From the NCBI RefSeq assembly GCF_005080685.1, contig NZ_CP039371.1:5084001-5148000 (forward strand): DNA of 64,000 bases, in the 5' to 3' direction. Positions within the stretch are counted from its first letter, which is position 1, and each line of letters begins with the position of its first letter. The notes beneath the pieces were generated by a model, which searched no databases, was not told the origin of the DNA, and saw only the letters and a program-made list of their open reading frames with translations. Source of the DNA: Pseudomonas putida (GTDB taxonomy: Bacteria; Pseudomonadota; Gammaproteobacteria; Pseudomonadales; Pseudomonadaceae). Shown here piece by piece: positions 17,450-26,649 of this stretch. The translations under genes and the position numbers were made by a program.

Positions 17450-18054
17450 TGGAGCGCATGGATAAACTGGCCTGCATTGACCTAGAAGGCGTGTTGGTAC
17501 CTGAGTTGTGGCCGGCAATTGCGGTACGGACAGGCATTAAAGAGCTGTTCGCTACGACCAGGGAAATTCCTGACTATGAAGCGCTAATGCGCCAGCGAAT
17601 CGTCTTGCTACGCAAGCATGGAATCACTTTGAGTGAACTCCAGCGCATCCTCGTAGCGATCGAGCCTTTCACGGGCGCCTTGTCATTTCTGCAGACCTTG
17701 GAGGCCAACGGTTACCGGGTCAACATCATCTCTGACTGCTTCCATGAGCTGGCTGCTCCACTGCTGCACAAGCTGGGCGAGCCGACAATCTTGTGCCACC
17801 ACCTGACGGTTGATAACGAAGGAATTGTCTCGGGCTGCGACTACTACCCACGCAAAGGGAAGGAAGACCATGTCAACGAAGCCCTAGCCCAAGGGCAGCA
17901 GGTCGTAGCGGTTGGTGATGCCTTCAATGACCTCAACATGCTGCGGCGGGCCAGCCAAGGCTTTCTGGTGAACCCGTCCATTTCCACTCTGAATGCCGCA
18001 TCGGATGTGCGTGTAGTAGAAAGCCTGGAGGAAATTCTTGAGCTAATCAGCTAG
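17449..18054 (+). CDS. ThrH-like HAD phosphatase/phosphotransferase
   Basis: A 201-residue HAD enzyme with the ThrH nucleophile motif DLEGVLVPE (Asp11), NIISDCFHE (motif II) and VGDAFNDLNML (motif IV). ThrH of Pseudomonas is a phosphoserine phosphatase that can move phosphate to homoserine. This ICE copy is a divergent paralog of about the same length. Being coupled to the exporter, it might remove phosphate from, or transfer it to, the hydroxy-amino acid; that is inference. ATG 17458 is an alternative start. Confidence 0.82.
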   Translation: MERMDKLACIDLEGVLVPELWPAIAVRTGIKELFATTREIPDYEALMRQRIVLLRKHGITLSELQRILVAIEPFTGALSFLQTLEANGYRVNIISDCFHELAAPLLHKLGEPTILCHHLTVDNEGIVSGCDYYPRKGKEDHVNEALAQGQQVVAVGDAFNDLNMLRRASQGFLVNPSISTLNAASDVRVVESLEEILELIS

Positions 18055-18098
18055 CAGTTCTCTACAACCCGGGTCAGTAGCCCGAGCAATCCGGCGCT

Positions 18099-18314
18099 CT
18101 AGGCTTCATCCTCATGTCCTGGGAGCAGGGCCATCATGGCGTTGGCCCTCCTGACCATCTCGACAAGCTCCATTGAGCTGACCTCTCGTCGGTGCTGCAG
18201 CATCTCGGCGGCCAAGATCGCTTTGTCGTAGCAACCTTCATCTCGGAAACGCGCACCTAGATAGTCTGACACCCAAGCTTCAAACGCCGGCGAGGTGGTA
18301 GTTTTCCGCACCAT
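18099..18314 (-). CDS. Small hypothetical protein at the end of the cargo block
   Basis: A 71-residue protein from ATG 18314, with GGGGAG 5 bases upstream. It is helical with no TM segment and no recognised domain. It converges on the ThrH-like gene and diverges from the RAQPRD gene across 232 bases. Codon use looks genuine, but nothing tells its role. Confidence 0.55.
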   Translation of the reverse strand: MVRKTTTSPAFEAWVSDYLGARFRDEGCYDKAILAAEMLQHRREVSSMELVEMVRRANAMMALLPGHEDEA

Positions 18315-18546
18315 AAGACTCCCCACAGATCAGTTTTCCGTATGCCTACATCCTGGCTTAACTTCGGCTCTTTGTAATTGGTCGGGACCGCTCAGTTGCC
18401 CCACCAAAGTGGATCCATCTCCTTTACCAAAGCGTGACCTGCTTCGAGAAAAAATTCTACGGAGCCCAGATAAGTATTTCTTGAGGCAGTCCAGCCCCTG
18501 GCCTCGGCATCCTGACGCCCATAGTCAGTCTTGCCAGAGCACAGCC

Positions 18547-18903
18547 GTGAACAAGCCATCCCTCCTCCTTGCATCTCCTCGCCGAATCCTAATTGGCGCG
18601 CTGATCAGCGTCAGCGGCTGCTTTTCACTCATGCCCAACGCCCTGGCTGCCGGCGCATCCGAACAAGCCAACATCGAGGTGATGATCCGCCAACTGAATG
18701 CGCTGGAGGACTCGGCGCGACGCAGCGCCACGATCGCCAGTGAACCTGGCCAGCGCTACTACTTCGACTATGAACGCCTAGCCGGCGATATCCAGCGGGT
18801 TCGCCAGGGCCTGCAAGATTACTTGACCCCAAGTCGAGCACAGCCGCGGGATCCGGCAGAGCTGGCGGGCAAATACACCCTCACCGGCGGGCGCATGCAA
18901 TGA
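18547..18903 (+). CDS. RAQPRD family ICE protein
   Basis: A 118-residue exported protein that contains the diagnostic RAQPRD motif (SRAQPRDPAELAG) near its C terminus. A signal peptide (GALISVSGCFSLMPNALAAG) follows GTG 18547, chosen because no ATG precedes it closely; the ribosome site is weak and the frame stays open upstream to 18295. It restarts the T4SS cluster after the cargo block and overlaps the next gene by 4 bases. Confidence 0.82.
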   Translation: MNKPSLLLASPRRILIGALISVSGCFSLMPNALAAGASEQANIEVMIRQLNALEDSARRSATIASEPGQRYYFDYERLAGDIQRVRQGLQDYLTPSRAQPRDPAELAGKYTLTGGRMQ

Positions 18904-19139
18904 GTATGAGCGGCACTCAAGTCGCAGCTTTCAACGCTGCGAGCGGCGTCACCCCACAGGCGAGCACCGTGCTGTTCGTAGGCACCGTTATCGCACTGTC
19001 GACCCTCTGGGGTGCTTGGGCGCTGTACAGCATCTACCGAGGCTGGGCGACCCAAAACATCGACAGAAACATTGCAGCCGCATCGACCGTCAAGGTCATC
19101 GTCCTGCTGCTGATCCTAGCCACACTCGTTCTCAGCTAG
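18900..19139 (+). CDS. TIGR03758 family ICE protein (PFL_4701-like, DUF3262)
   Basis: A 79-residue protein with two TM segments (about 20-43 and 57-77). The small size, the topology and the place between RAQPRD and TIGR03745 genes fit TIGR03758, possibly a pilin-like or membrane component of the G-type channel. It begins in an ATGA overlap with the RAQPRD gene. Confidence 0.85.
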   Translation: MSMSGTQVAAFNAASGVTPQASTVLFVGTVIALSTLWGAWALYSIYRGWATQNIDRNIAAASTVKVIVLLLILATLVLS

Positions 19140-19154
19140 CCAAGGAGCTAACCG

Positions 19155-19505
19155 ATGTCTATCCGCACCATAACCAAGTCACTCACCAGCGCCGCCGCAT
19201 TGATTATGGGTCTGCATCCACTCGTTGCCGCTGCCGCTTTACCAGCAGCACAAGCCCCAACACGCGGCGAGGGAACGAGTTGGCTGCAAACCATGCAGAA
19301 CTATGGTTACGACGGGTTCATGCTAATCGGGCTCATCCTGCTCGGGGCCATGATGGTTGGGGTCGCCTCCCATGCCTACGGCGTTTACCACGATATCCAC
19401 GAGGGCAAGAAAAAGTGGCGAGACCTGGGCCTCACCGCCGTGGTCGGTGTCTGCCTGATCGGCGTAGGCATTTTCATGGTGACCAAGGCAACTGGCGTTC
19501 TCTAA
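19155..19505 (+). CDS. TIGR03745 family ICE membrane protein (DUF2976, pilin-like)
   Basis: A 116-residue protein with a signal peptide (about residues 1-30) and two TM segments (about 55-75 and 92-114). TIGR03745 proteins are proposed VirB2/TrbC-like pilin subunits. CAAGGAG lies before the ATG. It is 15 bases after the previous gene. Confidence 0.87.
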   Translation: MSIRTITKSLTSAAALIMGLHPLVAAAALPAAQAPTRGEGTSWLQTMQNYGYDGFMLIGLILLGAMMVGVASHAYGVYHDIHEGKKKWRDLGLTAVVGVCLIGVGIFMVTKATGVL

Positions 19506-19518
19506 CCGGTGATGGAAC

Positions 19519-19901
19519 ATGGCTGAGACCACTTACCTGAAAGATGGAACGCTCGACTTTCTTCCCCACAACCTGAATAGACAGCCCATCGTCATGGGCG
19601 GCCTCACTGCAGATGAAATGTGGGGAACGGTCGGTGTTTGTGGGGGGCCGGAGTGCTTCTGGGCATCCCGGTGTCGTTCTTGTTCGGCAACCCAGCTCTC
19701 TTCATTGCTTGCGCTCTTGTCGGTGGGGCTCTGGGCCTGACCGTTGCAAGCCGGATCCTCCGGAAAATGAAGCGTGGCCGACCGGATACATGGTTTTACC
19801 GCCAGCTCCAATTCTACAAGGCTCAACACCTCTCCTTCCTCGGTGGCCCCCAGTTGGTCATCTGGAAGGGCGCGTGGGCATGCCGTCGTACAGGAAAGTA
19901 G
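19519..19901 (+). pseudogene. TIGR03750 family ICE protein (VirB3-like), frameshifted in a G run
   Basis: Residues from ATG 19519 (LDFLPHNLNRQPIVMGGLTADEMWG) match the start of TIGR03750/DUF3487 proteins, and the match continues in the next frame from about 19648 (LLGIPVSFLFGNPALFIA, later DTWFYRQLQFY) to the stop at 19901. The shift lies in a six-G run at 19642-19647; one more G gives a single frame of about 127 residues. The family is a small inner-membrane protein with paired TM segments, placed like VirB3/TraL. If real, the lesion would probably block channel assembly. Confidence 0.8.
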
Positions 19902-19909
19902 GGATCTTC

Positions 19910-20560
19910 ATGAGTTTTCGAAAACGAGTGGATGCTCAGCAAGCACACATCCTCAGCTTGCGAATCGCGGTCATTGTGCTCGGCGCAGTCAGTCTATTTG
20001 CGTTCTACGGCTGGCACAAAGCCCCCGAAGACCTGACCGTGCATGTGCCGCCGGACCTCCGCTCCGGCAGTACACGCAAATGGTGGGAGGTGCCACCAGA
20101 GAACGTGTATGCCTTCGGGTTCTATATCTTCCAGCAGATGCAGCGCTGGGAGAAGAACGGGGACGACGACTACCAGGACAACATCGAGCGTCTGGCCTCC
20201 TACGTGACCCCAAGCTGCAAGGAGTACCTGCAGAAAGACTACGAGATGCGCCGTAACGCCGGTGAGCTGCGCCGCCGTGAACGGAATGTCTCAGAAATCC
20301 CTGGCCACGGGTTGACCGACCCTGGCGTGCTGCGCGTGAAAGAAATCGGAATCAACGATTGGACAGTCAACCTGGACCTGCTCGCTGACGAGTCGGTGAA
20401 CGGGGAGCGGGTTAAGCGTGCAATGACCCGTTATCCACTGTCCATCGTCCGGGCTGACGTCAACCCGGAGAAAAATCCGTTTGGGTTGATGTGGAACTGC
20501 TATGCGTCCAACCCGCAACGCATCGAGGTCGATCTGCAAGCCGTTGGAGTGAAGCCATGA
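19910..20560 (+). CDS. TIGR03746 family ICE protein (PFL_4703-like, VirB8/TraE-like)
   Basis: A 216-residue bitopic protein from ATG 19910, with one TM segment at about residues 17-37 and a periplasmic domain. It corresponds to TIGR03746/DUF2895 and by position and topology to TraE/VirB8, an assembly factor for the T4SS core. The frame remains open upstream of this ATG but overlaps the TIGR03750 gene. It ends in an ATGA overlap with the next gene. Confidence 0.88.
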   Translation: MSFRKRVDAQQAHILSLRIAVIVLGAVSLFAFYGWHKAPEDLTVHVPPDLRSGSTRKWWEVPPENVYAFGFYIFQQMQRWEKNGDDDYQDNIERLASYVTPSCKEYLQKDYEMRRNAGELRRRERNVSEIPGHGLTDPGVLRVKEIGINDWTVNLDLLADESVNGERVKRAMTRYPLSIVRADVNPEKNPFGLMWNCYASNPQRIEVDLQAVGVKP

Positions 20561-21447
20561 ATGTCCGCATCTGGCTCCTTGCTCTTGGCCTCTTCACGGT
20601 CGCCGATGTGAAAGCGGTCGAGCTGATGCAGTGGGACCGCATTCCAATGGCGATCCCATTGATTGTCGGGCAAGAGCGCATTGTGTTCGTCGACCAAAAC
20701 GTACGCGTAGGCATGCCCCCGCAGCTTGTGGGCCAGCTGCGGGTCCAGAGCACCGGCGGCGCCGTCTATTTGCTGGCCAACCAGGAAATTCCACCGACCA
20801 GGCTGCAACTGCAGAACGTGGCCACTGGCGAGATCATGTTGGTGGACATTGCCGCGACACCAGCGACAGAGGGCCAAGCTAAGCTCGAGCCCGCGAAGAT
20901 CGTTGCCGGTGCGGCCCCTTCCACCTTCTACGGCGATACCACCTCAGCGCAAGCTCCGACCAAGCGATCTGCGACGTCGGAGGAAGAGGATGTTCCGCCG
21001 GCGCCCCGACATGAGACTCCTGCGCCGGTGGCCCTGACCCGCTACGCGGCGCAAATGCTGTACGCCCCACTCCGGACCGTTGAGCCTGTCGCCGGCATTA
21101 GCCAGGTGCGTGTTGATCGCGCTTTGGACCTCAGCACCTTGTTGCCAGTGTTGCCGGTGGAGGCATCGGTACTGGGGGCTTGGCGCCTCGACAACAGCTA
21201 TGTCACAGCGGTCAAACTCAGAAACCTGAGTACCCAGCAGTTGACGATGAATGCAACAGAGCTGATGGGCAACTTCACCACTGCGACATTCCAGCACCCA
21301 TACCTCGGGGCTCGTGGAAATGCCAGCGATACCACCACGCTTTACTTGGTCACCCAAGGAAAGGGGCTGAAAGACGCCCTGCTGCCGTCGTCGGTCAGCC
21401 AAATTGATCCGAAAGCAGGAGGGCGCCGTGGGCAGTCTGAAAAGTAA
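20557..21447 (+). CDS. TIGR03749 family ICE protein (PFL_4704-like, VirB9/TraK-like)
   Basis: A 296-residue secreted protein with a signal peptide (about residues 1-20) and a beta-rich domain. TIGR03749/DUF3438 occupies the VirB9/TraK position and probably forms part of the outer-membrane core complex. It starts in the ATGA overlap and overlaps the next gene by 20 bases. Confidence 0.88.
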   Translation: MNVRIWLLALGLFTVADVKAVELMQWDRIPMAIPLIVGQERIVFVDQNVRVGMPPQLVGQLRVQSTGGAVYLLANQEIPPTRLQLQNVATGEIMLVDIAATPATEGQAKLEPAKIVAGAAPSTFYGDTTSAQAPTKRSATSEEEDVPPAPRHETPAPVALTRYAAQMLYAPLRTVEPVAGISQVRVDRALDLSTLLPVLPVEASVLGAWRLDNSYVTAVKLRNLSTQQLTMNATELMGNFTTATFQHPYLGARGNASDTTTLYLVTQGKGLKDALLPSSVSQIDPKAGGRRGQSEK

Positions 21448-22927
21448 TCCACTCCTCAAGTACCTGCTCATCCCCGTGCTGATCGGCGCGCTCATCATCG
21501 CGTTCAAGGGGGGGAGTAAAAAGGCAGAGGTAAAGGCTCCTGAAGAAGAAACGATCACGATCGGAGGAGACACCGCACGCAAGCTTGGGGTGGACGGTGA
21601 CACCCCCGCCGACACCCTCCGCACCGTGGTCGCTGAAAGCCGGGAGGTGAAAGACCAGATCGCGAAGGTGCTGACCGACAACAAAGAAATCAAGGACCAG
21701 AACGCAGAGCTCCAGCTCCGGCTTTCGCGCATAGACCAGAATGTCGACAGCAAGCTGAATACCGCGAAAGGCGAGCTACAGGAGCAAGTTAAGAATCAGA
21801 GCATGGGCCTGCTGGACCAGTTCCAGCGTCAGTTGGATAACCTGTCACAGAACCCCAATGCCGCTGGACAAGATCTCCCCATCGGGCTAGGCGTGCAACC
21901 CGGTGACGGCGCGGGTTTCGATAAAGGTACAAAGTCCAATGGTCTCGTGTGGGTTGAGCCCACCGATGCCACTGCCGTAGACGCTAACGGTAAGCCACTT
22001 CAACCCGGCTCCGCCCAGGCGGCCAGCGGCTTCAATTTTCCTACCAGCTTTGGCAGCACCCTGGATAAAGGCCAGACCGTTCTTAGCGCGACGGCGCAGA
22101 ACGTTGGAGCTGAGATGTCTACTCAGGATGCCCGCAAACAAGTGCGCAAAGTCTACACCCTCCCCCAGAACTCGACATTGATGGGGTCGGTAGCCATGTC
22201 GGCGCTCATTGGCCGGGTCCCGATCGATGGAACAGTCAATGACCCCTTCCCTTTCAAGGTCCTGATCGGTCCGGATAACCTGACCGCAAACGGCATCGAG
22301 CTCCCAGATGTCGTTGGTGCCGTCGCCAGCGGTACCGCCTCGGGCGACTGGACGTTGTCCTGCGTGCGTGGGCAAGTGCGGAGTCTGACCTTCGTATTCG
22401 CCGACGGCACGGTCCGGTCGTTCCCTGCGCCGGCAGAAGAGGCCAACGGCAGCCAAAACAACAACCAGGCCAGTAGCAACGGGAGCGGGCAACCTGCGAT
22501 CCAGGGCGGACTCGGCTGGATCAGCGACTCCTATGGTATCCCTTGCATATCCGGTGAACGCCGCTCCAACGCCAAGGAATACCTGACCAACCAATCCCTG
22601 GTGACAGCCGCAGGAGCCGGCATCGCCAAGCTGCTGAAAACCGATGAGCAGAACAACTCGACGACTTTCAGCAGCGGGGGTACGTCATTCGGTACCACGG
22701 GCTCCTCGGGGAACTCCGCCATGGGCTCCATCCTCACCGGCGGGGTGAGCGATATCCGCTCATGGATGAACAAACTCTACGGCGAAGCATTCGCCGCCAT
22801 ATACGTCCAGCCTGGGGCGAAAGTCGCCGTCCATTTGGACCAGCAGCTCGCCATCGACTACGAGATCAAAGGCCGCAAGGTCGATTACAACGCCGGAGCC
22901 ACACATGTATCCGCATACCTGGACTAA
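21428..22927 (+). CDS. TIGR03752 family ICE protein (PFL_4705-like, VirB10/TraB-like)
   Basis: A 499-residue protein from GTG 21428, chosen because AGGAGG stands 5 bases upstream. One TM segment (about residues 10-28) is followed by a coiled coil (about 65-140), a Gly/Asn-rich linker and a C-terminal beta domain, the shape of VirB10/TraB proteins that span the periplasm. A seven-G run at 21508-21514 is intact here. It overlaps the lipoprotein gene by 23 bases. Confidence 0.9.
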   Translation: MGSLKSNPLLKYLLIPVLIGALIIAFKGGSKKAEVKAPEEETITIGGDTARKLGVDGDTPADTLRTVVAESREVKDQIAKVLTDNKEIKDQNAELQLRLSRIDQNVDSKLNTAKGELQEQVKNQSMGLLDQFQRQLDNLSQNPNAAGQDLPIGLGVQPGDGAGFDKGTKSNGLVWVEPTDATAVDANGKPLQPGSAQAASGFNFPTSFGSTLDKGQTVLSATAQNVGAEMSTQDARKQVRKVYTLPQNSTLMGSVAMSALIGRVPIDGTVNDPFPFKVLIGPDNLTANGIELPDVVGAVASGTASGDWTLSCVRGQVRSLTFVFADGTVRSFPAPAEEANGSQNNNQASSNGSGQPAIQGGLGWISDSYGIPCISGERRSNAKEYLTNQSLVTAAGAGIAKLLKTDEQNNSTTFSSGGTSFGTTGSSGNSAMGSILTGGVSDIRSWMNKLYGEAFAAIYVQPGAKVAVHLDQQLAIDYEIKGRKVDYNAGATHVSAYLD

Positions 22928-23354
22928 GCCCCGCCTGCAGGCCGGGGCCTGGCTCGTGCTCGCCCTCATTCTAGGCGGATGCACGACTGACAAAGACGAG
23001 CTGCTCCCCCACGGGGAAGCCAACATGATGGACGTGTGGCAACACGGCACGTCTGGCGGGAGCTCTGGCAGCTCCAACAGCAGAATGCTGCTGGATGCGC
23101 GCCAAGAGCTTCGCCGACCGCTCGATGAGGCTCAGGTGGCTCGCTTACAGGCAAGCGCTGACGCCTTCAACCGTACGCCCCAAAACGAAATTTATAGCCA
23201 GTTCAAGCGCCTGCCGAACCCTGACCTGGTCATGTACGTGTTCCCGCACCTGGCTGGTACAGATCCGGTTCCAGTCCCCGGCTACACGACGGTGTTTCCG
23301 ATGTATCAACGCGTGCAGTACGCCATGCCAGGCGAGCGGACGGAGGAGTACTGA
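22905..23354 (+). CDS. TIGR03751 family ICE lipoprotein (VirB7/TraV-like)
   Basis: A 149-residue lipoprotein: signal peptide with lipobox LGGC (Cys at about residue 26), a Ser/Gly-rich linker (about 45-60), and a conserved C-terminal part ending YQRVQYAMPGERTEEY. TIGR03751 lipoproteins anchor the T4SS core to the outer membrane as VirB7/TraV do. It overlaps the VirB4-like gene by one base. Confidence 0.9.
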   Translation: MYPHTWTKPRLQAGAWLVLALILGGCTTDKDELLPHGEANMMDVWQHGTSGGSSGSSNSRMLLDARQELRRPLDEAQVARLQASADAFNRTPQNEIYSQFKRLPNPDLVMYVFPHLAGTDPVPVPGYTTVFPMYQRVQYAMPGERTEEY

Positions 23355-26347
23355 TGGAGTTCCTCAGCAAATTGCTGGGCAAAGGCCCTGCAACGCATAT
23401 CGAGCCCGTGCTCAGCCAGACAACAACCGATTCCGACCTAGTCGACGACTATTCCGCAACGGGCAGTACGGCGCTCAACGAGGAAAAGCGCCAGGCTGCG
23501 AATGACCGGTACATTGCTCGCCTGGAGTCCATGGGCATCCCTTCACCTATCGACTGGCAAAACCCTAAACGTCGGCCGGCGACGAAAGCTGACGTGTCGA
23601 GGATGTACGAGGTCAACCCCTCGTTCGTGGACATGCTGCCATGGGCAGAATACCTCCCTAACGAAGAGGCCATGCTCCTCGAGGATGGCATTTCCAGGGC
23701 GGCTTTCTTCGAGTTGGTCCCGATCGGCACAGAGGGGCGCTCCGACGACTGGCTTCAACAAGCTCGCGATGCGTTGCAAGGCGTCCTTCAGGACAGTTTC
23801 GATGAGCTGGAGAGTTCTCACTGGGTGGTCCAGCTCTATGCCCAAGACGAAACGGACTGGAGTGACTACCTACAGAAACTCCAGGCCTACGTTCAGCCTC
23901 GAGCTGACAACACGGATTTCACCAAGTTGTATCTTGCGCTATTCCGCCACCACCTCGAATCCATCTCGAAGCCGGGCGGGCTGTTTGTCGACACAGCAGT
24001 CAGCAACCTCCCGTGGCGTGGGCAGACCCGGAAAGTCCGCCTGGTGGTGTACCGCCGGGTGAGAAAACAGGACCTCGTGGTTCGGGGACAGGAGCCTGCC
24101 GCCTACCTCAAGGCAATCTGTGATCGTCTCAAAGGCTCCCTGGCCAACGCCGGCGTTTCAACCAAACGCATGGATGGCCATGCAATCAAGCGCTGGCTCG
24201 TTGGCTGGTTCAACCCATACCCTGATCATCTGGGCTCCACCGATCGGGATATCCGTCGATTCTACGACACAGTTTGTCAACCAACCTGCGAGCTCGATGA
24301 GGGTGAGCTGCCGGTGGCCAGCGGTACCGACTTTTCCGAGAACCTGTTCTTCCGAGAACCTCGGTCGGATGTCGACAGCGGCCTTTGGTCGTTCGACGGC
24401 ATGCCACACCGAGTTGTGATACTTGATCGCCTGAAAAATGCCCCCCTTACCGGGCACCTCACCGGTGAGACCAAACAGGCAGACTCATTGAACTCGCTGT
24501 TCGACCGCCTACCTGAAGATACCGCGCTGTGCATCACCATGGTGCCGACCCCGCAGGATCTGCTGGAAGGGCATCTTGAACAACTCTCCAGGAAGGCCAT
24601 CGGCGACACCCAGGCATCCAGCCACACGCGGGATGACGTACAAACGGCACGGTCCATCCTCGGGCGCAAGCACAAGCTCTACAGGGGCAGTGTTGCTTTT
24701 TTCCTCCGTGGGCAGAATAAAGCCGTGCTCGAGGAGCGCACGACCAGCTTGTGCAACGTTCTCCTCGGCGCCGGCATGCAGCCAGTCCAGCCTCAGGACG
24801 AGGTAGCTCCCCTGAACAGCTACCTGCGGTGGTTACCCTGCAACTTCGATCCGAATGAAAACCGCGCCCTGGATTGGTACACCCAGCTGATGTTCACCCA
24901 GCACATCGCGAACCTGGCCCCCGTATGGGGGCGCTCCACTGGGACAGGTAATCCAGGCTTCACGCTGTCTAACAGGGGAGGTGCAACGCTGACCTTCGAC
25001 CCGTTGAACAAGCTCGACCGTCAGATGAACGCCCACCTGTTCTTGTTCGGCCCTACCGGCGCGGGTAAGTCGGCCACAGCCAACTACCTGATCATGCAAG
25101 CCATCGCGCTATACCGTCCAAGGTTCTTCATCATAGAGGCCGGCAACAGCTTCGGTCTGCTGGGCGATTTCGCCAAGCGGCTCGGCCTGACCGTCAACCG
25201 GGTACGGCTCGCCCCAGGCAGCGGTGTGAGCCTCGCCCCGTTTGTAGACGCGGTGCAACTCGTCAAAAACAAGGACCAGGTCAAGGTCCTGAATGCCTCG
25301 GACGTGGATGCCTCGGACCAACACCTGGCCGACGCCCTGGCGGGGATGGAAGACGAGCAGAGGGATATCTTGGGCGAGCTTGAGATCACTGCCCGATTGA
25401 TGATCACAGGCGGCGAGTCCAAGGAAGATGCTCGACTCACTCGGGCTGACCGCAGTGCCATCCGCCAGTGCATCCTCAACGCCGCCGAGCTGTGTGTCAG
25501 CGAGAACCGTCCAGTGCTCACTGAAGATATCAGCGCAGCGCTGCAGGCGATGGCCAGCGACGACAAGCTCCCTGAAATCCGGCGCAACAGATTCATGGAG
25601 ATGTCCGAGGCCATGGGGATGTTCACCATGGGTACCGAGGCTGAAATGTTCAATCGTCCTGGTACCGCCTGGCCGGAAGCGGACATCACGATCGTCGACT
25701 TGGCCACCTACGCGCGTGAGGGCTATCAGGCCCAGATGGCTATCGCCTACATCTCACTACTGAACACCATCAACAACATCGCGGAGCGGGACCAGTTCAA
25801 AGGTCGGCCACTGATTGCCTTCACCGACGAAGGCCACATCCCCTTGAAGGTGCCACTGCTTTCCCCTTATTCGGTGAAGATCACCAAAATGTGGCGAAAA
25901 CTGGGGGCCTGGTACTGGATGGCAACCCAGAACGTCGACGACATCCCCCCAGAAGCATCCGCACTGCTCAACATGATTGAGTGGTGGATCTGTTTGAACA
26001 TGCCGCCCGACGAGGTGGAGAAAATCGCGCGTTTTCGTGAGCTCACGCCCGCGCAGAAGACGATGATGCTCTCGGCACGGAAGGAGAACGGCAAGTTCAC
26101 TGAGGGCATCGTCCTGGCCAAGCGGATCGAGATGCTGTTCCGGGTGGTGCCACCCAGCTTGTGCCTTGCCCTGGCCATGACAGAGCCGGAAGAAAAACGA
26201 CAACGTTACGAAATCATGCAGGCGCTCGGATGCGATGAATTACACGCCGCGCTGCAGGTGGCTGCAGATCTGGACCGCAAACGCGGTATTACCCCCTTCC
26301 CCATTTCCTTTCCCGAACCTAAGAAGGCCGTGGAGCGCGTGGCATGA
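23354..26347 (+). CDS. TIGR03744 conjugative transfer ATPase (VirB4/TraC-like)
   Basis: A 997-residue ATPase of the PFL_4706 family. The N-terminal half lacks motifs; the motor domain holds Walker A GPTGAGKS at 566-573 and Walker B with Asp825-Glu826 (LIAFTDEGHIPL). VirB4/TraC proteins energise pilus and channel assembly at the inner membrane. The length fits the family, so the gene looks intact. It overlaps the next ORF by 4 bases (alternative start 26344). Confidence 0.93.
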   Translation: MEFLSKLLGKGPATHIEPVLSQTTTDSDLVDDYSATGSTALNEEKRQAANDRYIARLESMGIPSPIDWQNPKRRPATKADVSRMYEVNPSFVDMLPWAEYLPNEEAMLLEDGISRAAFFELVPIGTEGRSDDWLQQARDALQGVLQDSFDELESSHWVVQLYAQDETDWSDYLQKLQAYVQPRADNTDFTKLYLALFRHHLESISKPGGLFVDTAVSNLPWRGQTRKVRLVVYRRVRKQDLVVRGQEPAAYLKAICDRLKGSLANAGVSTKRMDGHAIKRWLVGWFNPYPDHLGSTDRDIRRFYDTVCQPTCELDEGELPVASGTDFSENLFFREPRSDVDSGLWSFDGMPHRVVILDRLKNAPLTGHLTGETKQADSLNSLFDRLPEDTALCITMVPTPQDLLEGHLEQLSRKAIGDTQASSHTRDDVQTARSILGRKHKLYRGSVAFFLRGQNKAVLEERTTSLCNVLLGAGMQPVQPQDEVAPLNSYLRWLPCNFDPNENRALDWYTQLMFTQHIANLAPVWGRSTGTGNPGFTLSNRGGATLTFDPLNKLDRQMNAHLFLFGPTGAGKSATANYLIMQAIALYRPRFFIIEAGNSFGLLGDFAKRLGLTVNRVRLAPGSGVSLAPFVDAVQLVKNKDQVKVLNASDVDASDQHLADALAGMEDEQRDILGELEITARLMITGGESKEDARLTRADRSAIRQCILNAAELCVSENRPVLTEDISAALQAMASDDKLPEIRRNRFMEMSEAMGMFTMGTEAEMFNRPGTAWPEADITIVDLATYAREGYQAQMAIAYISLLNTINNIAERDQFKGRPLIAFTDEGHIPLKVPLLSPYSVKITKMWRKLGAWYWMATQNVDDIPPEASALLNMIEWWICLNMPPDEVEKIARFRELTPAQKTMMLSARKENGKFTEGIVLAKRIEMLFRVVPPSLCLALAMTEPEEKRQRYEIMQALGCDELHAALQVAADLDRKRGITPFPISFPEPKKAVERVA

Positions 26348-26352
26348 GAGTC

Positions 26353-26649
26353 ATGAATACTCTGACCCAGAACATCATTGATAGCCTGACCCAGCTGCTC
26401 AAAGAGCCCGGGCACGACACACTCCAGTCACTGTCGGTTTGCGCACCAGTGCTCATTGACGAGCTGCAACAGATCAAAAATAACGCCCTCGATCGTCGTG
26501 ACATCATTCCTCTGGTTCAGTCCGTGTTGAATGAGTGGCTGAAGCAGCATCCCCAACCTGATGGGGCCATTCAGGATCTCCAAGTCGCCTTGCAGAAACT
26601 CGGCCAGCCTGGAGCCCATCCTGATGAGTTTGGGGGAGAGCATGCCTAA
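26353..26649 (+). CDS. Small hypothetical protein after the VirB4-like gene
   Basis: A 98-residue acidic, helical protein from ATG 26353 (GTG-type or 26344 starts also possible) without TM segments. Its end overlaps the DsbA-like gene by 8 bases, so it belongs to the transfer operon. I do not recognise the family. Confidence 0.6.
   Translation: MNTLTQNIIDSLTQLLKEPGHDTLQSLSVCAPVLIDELQQIKNNALDRRDIIPLVQSVLNEWLKQHPQPDGAIQDLQVALQKLGQPGAHPDEFGGEHA

Noticed and set aside
18315..18546. Extension of the RAQPRD gene to 18295
   Set aside because: The extra residues are not like a signal peptide, whereas the part after GTG 18547 is; the upstream part overlaps a divergent gene's control region.
12093..21514. 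Further poly-G runs (12093-12098 in traD, 21508-21514 in the VirB10-like gene) as frameshift sites
   Set aside because: Both are in frame and their proteins continue normally, so not every G run is miscalled.
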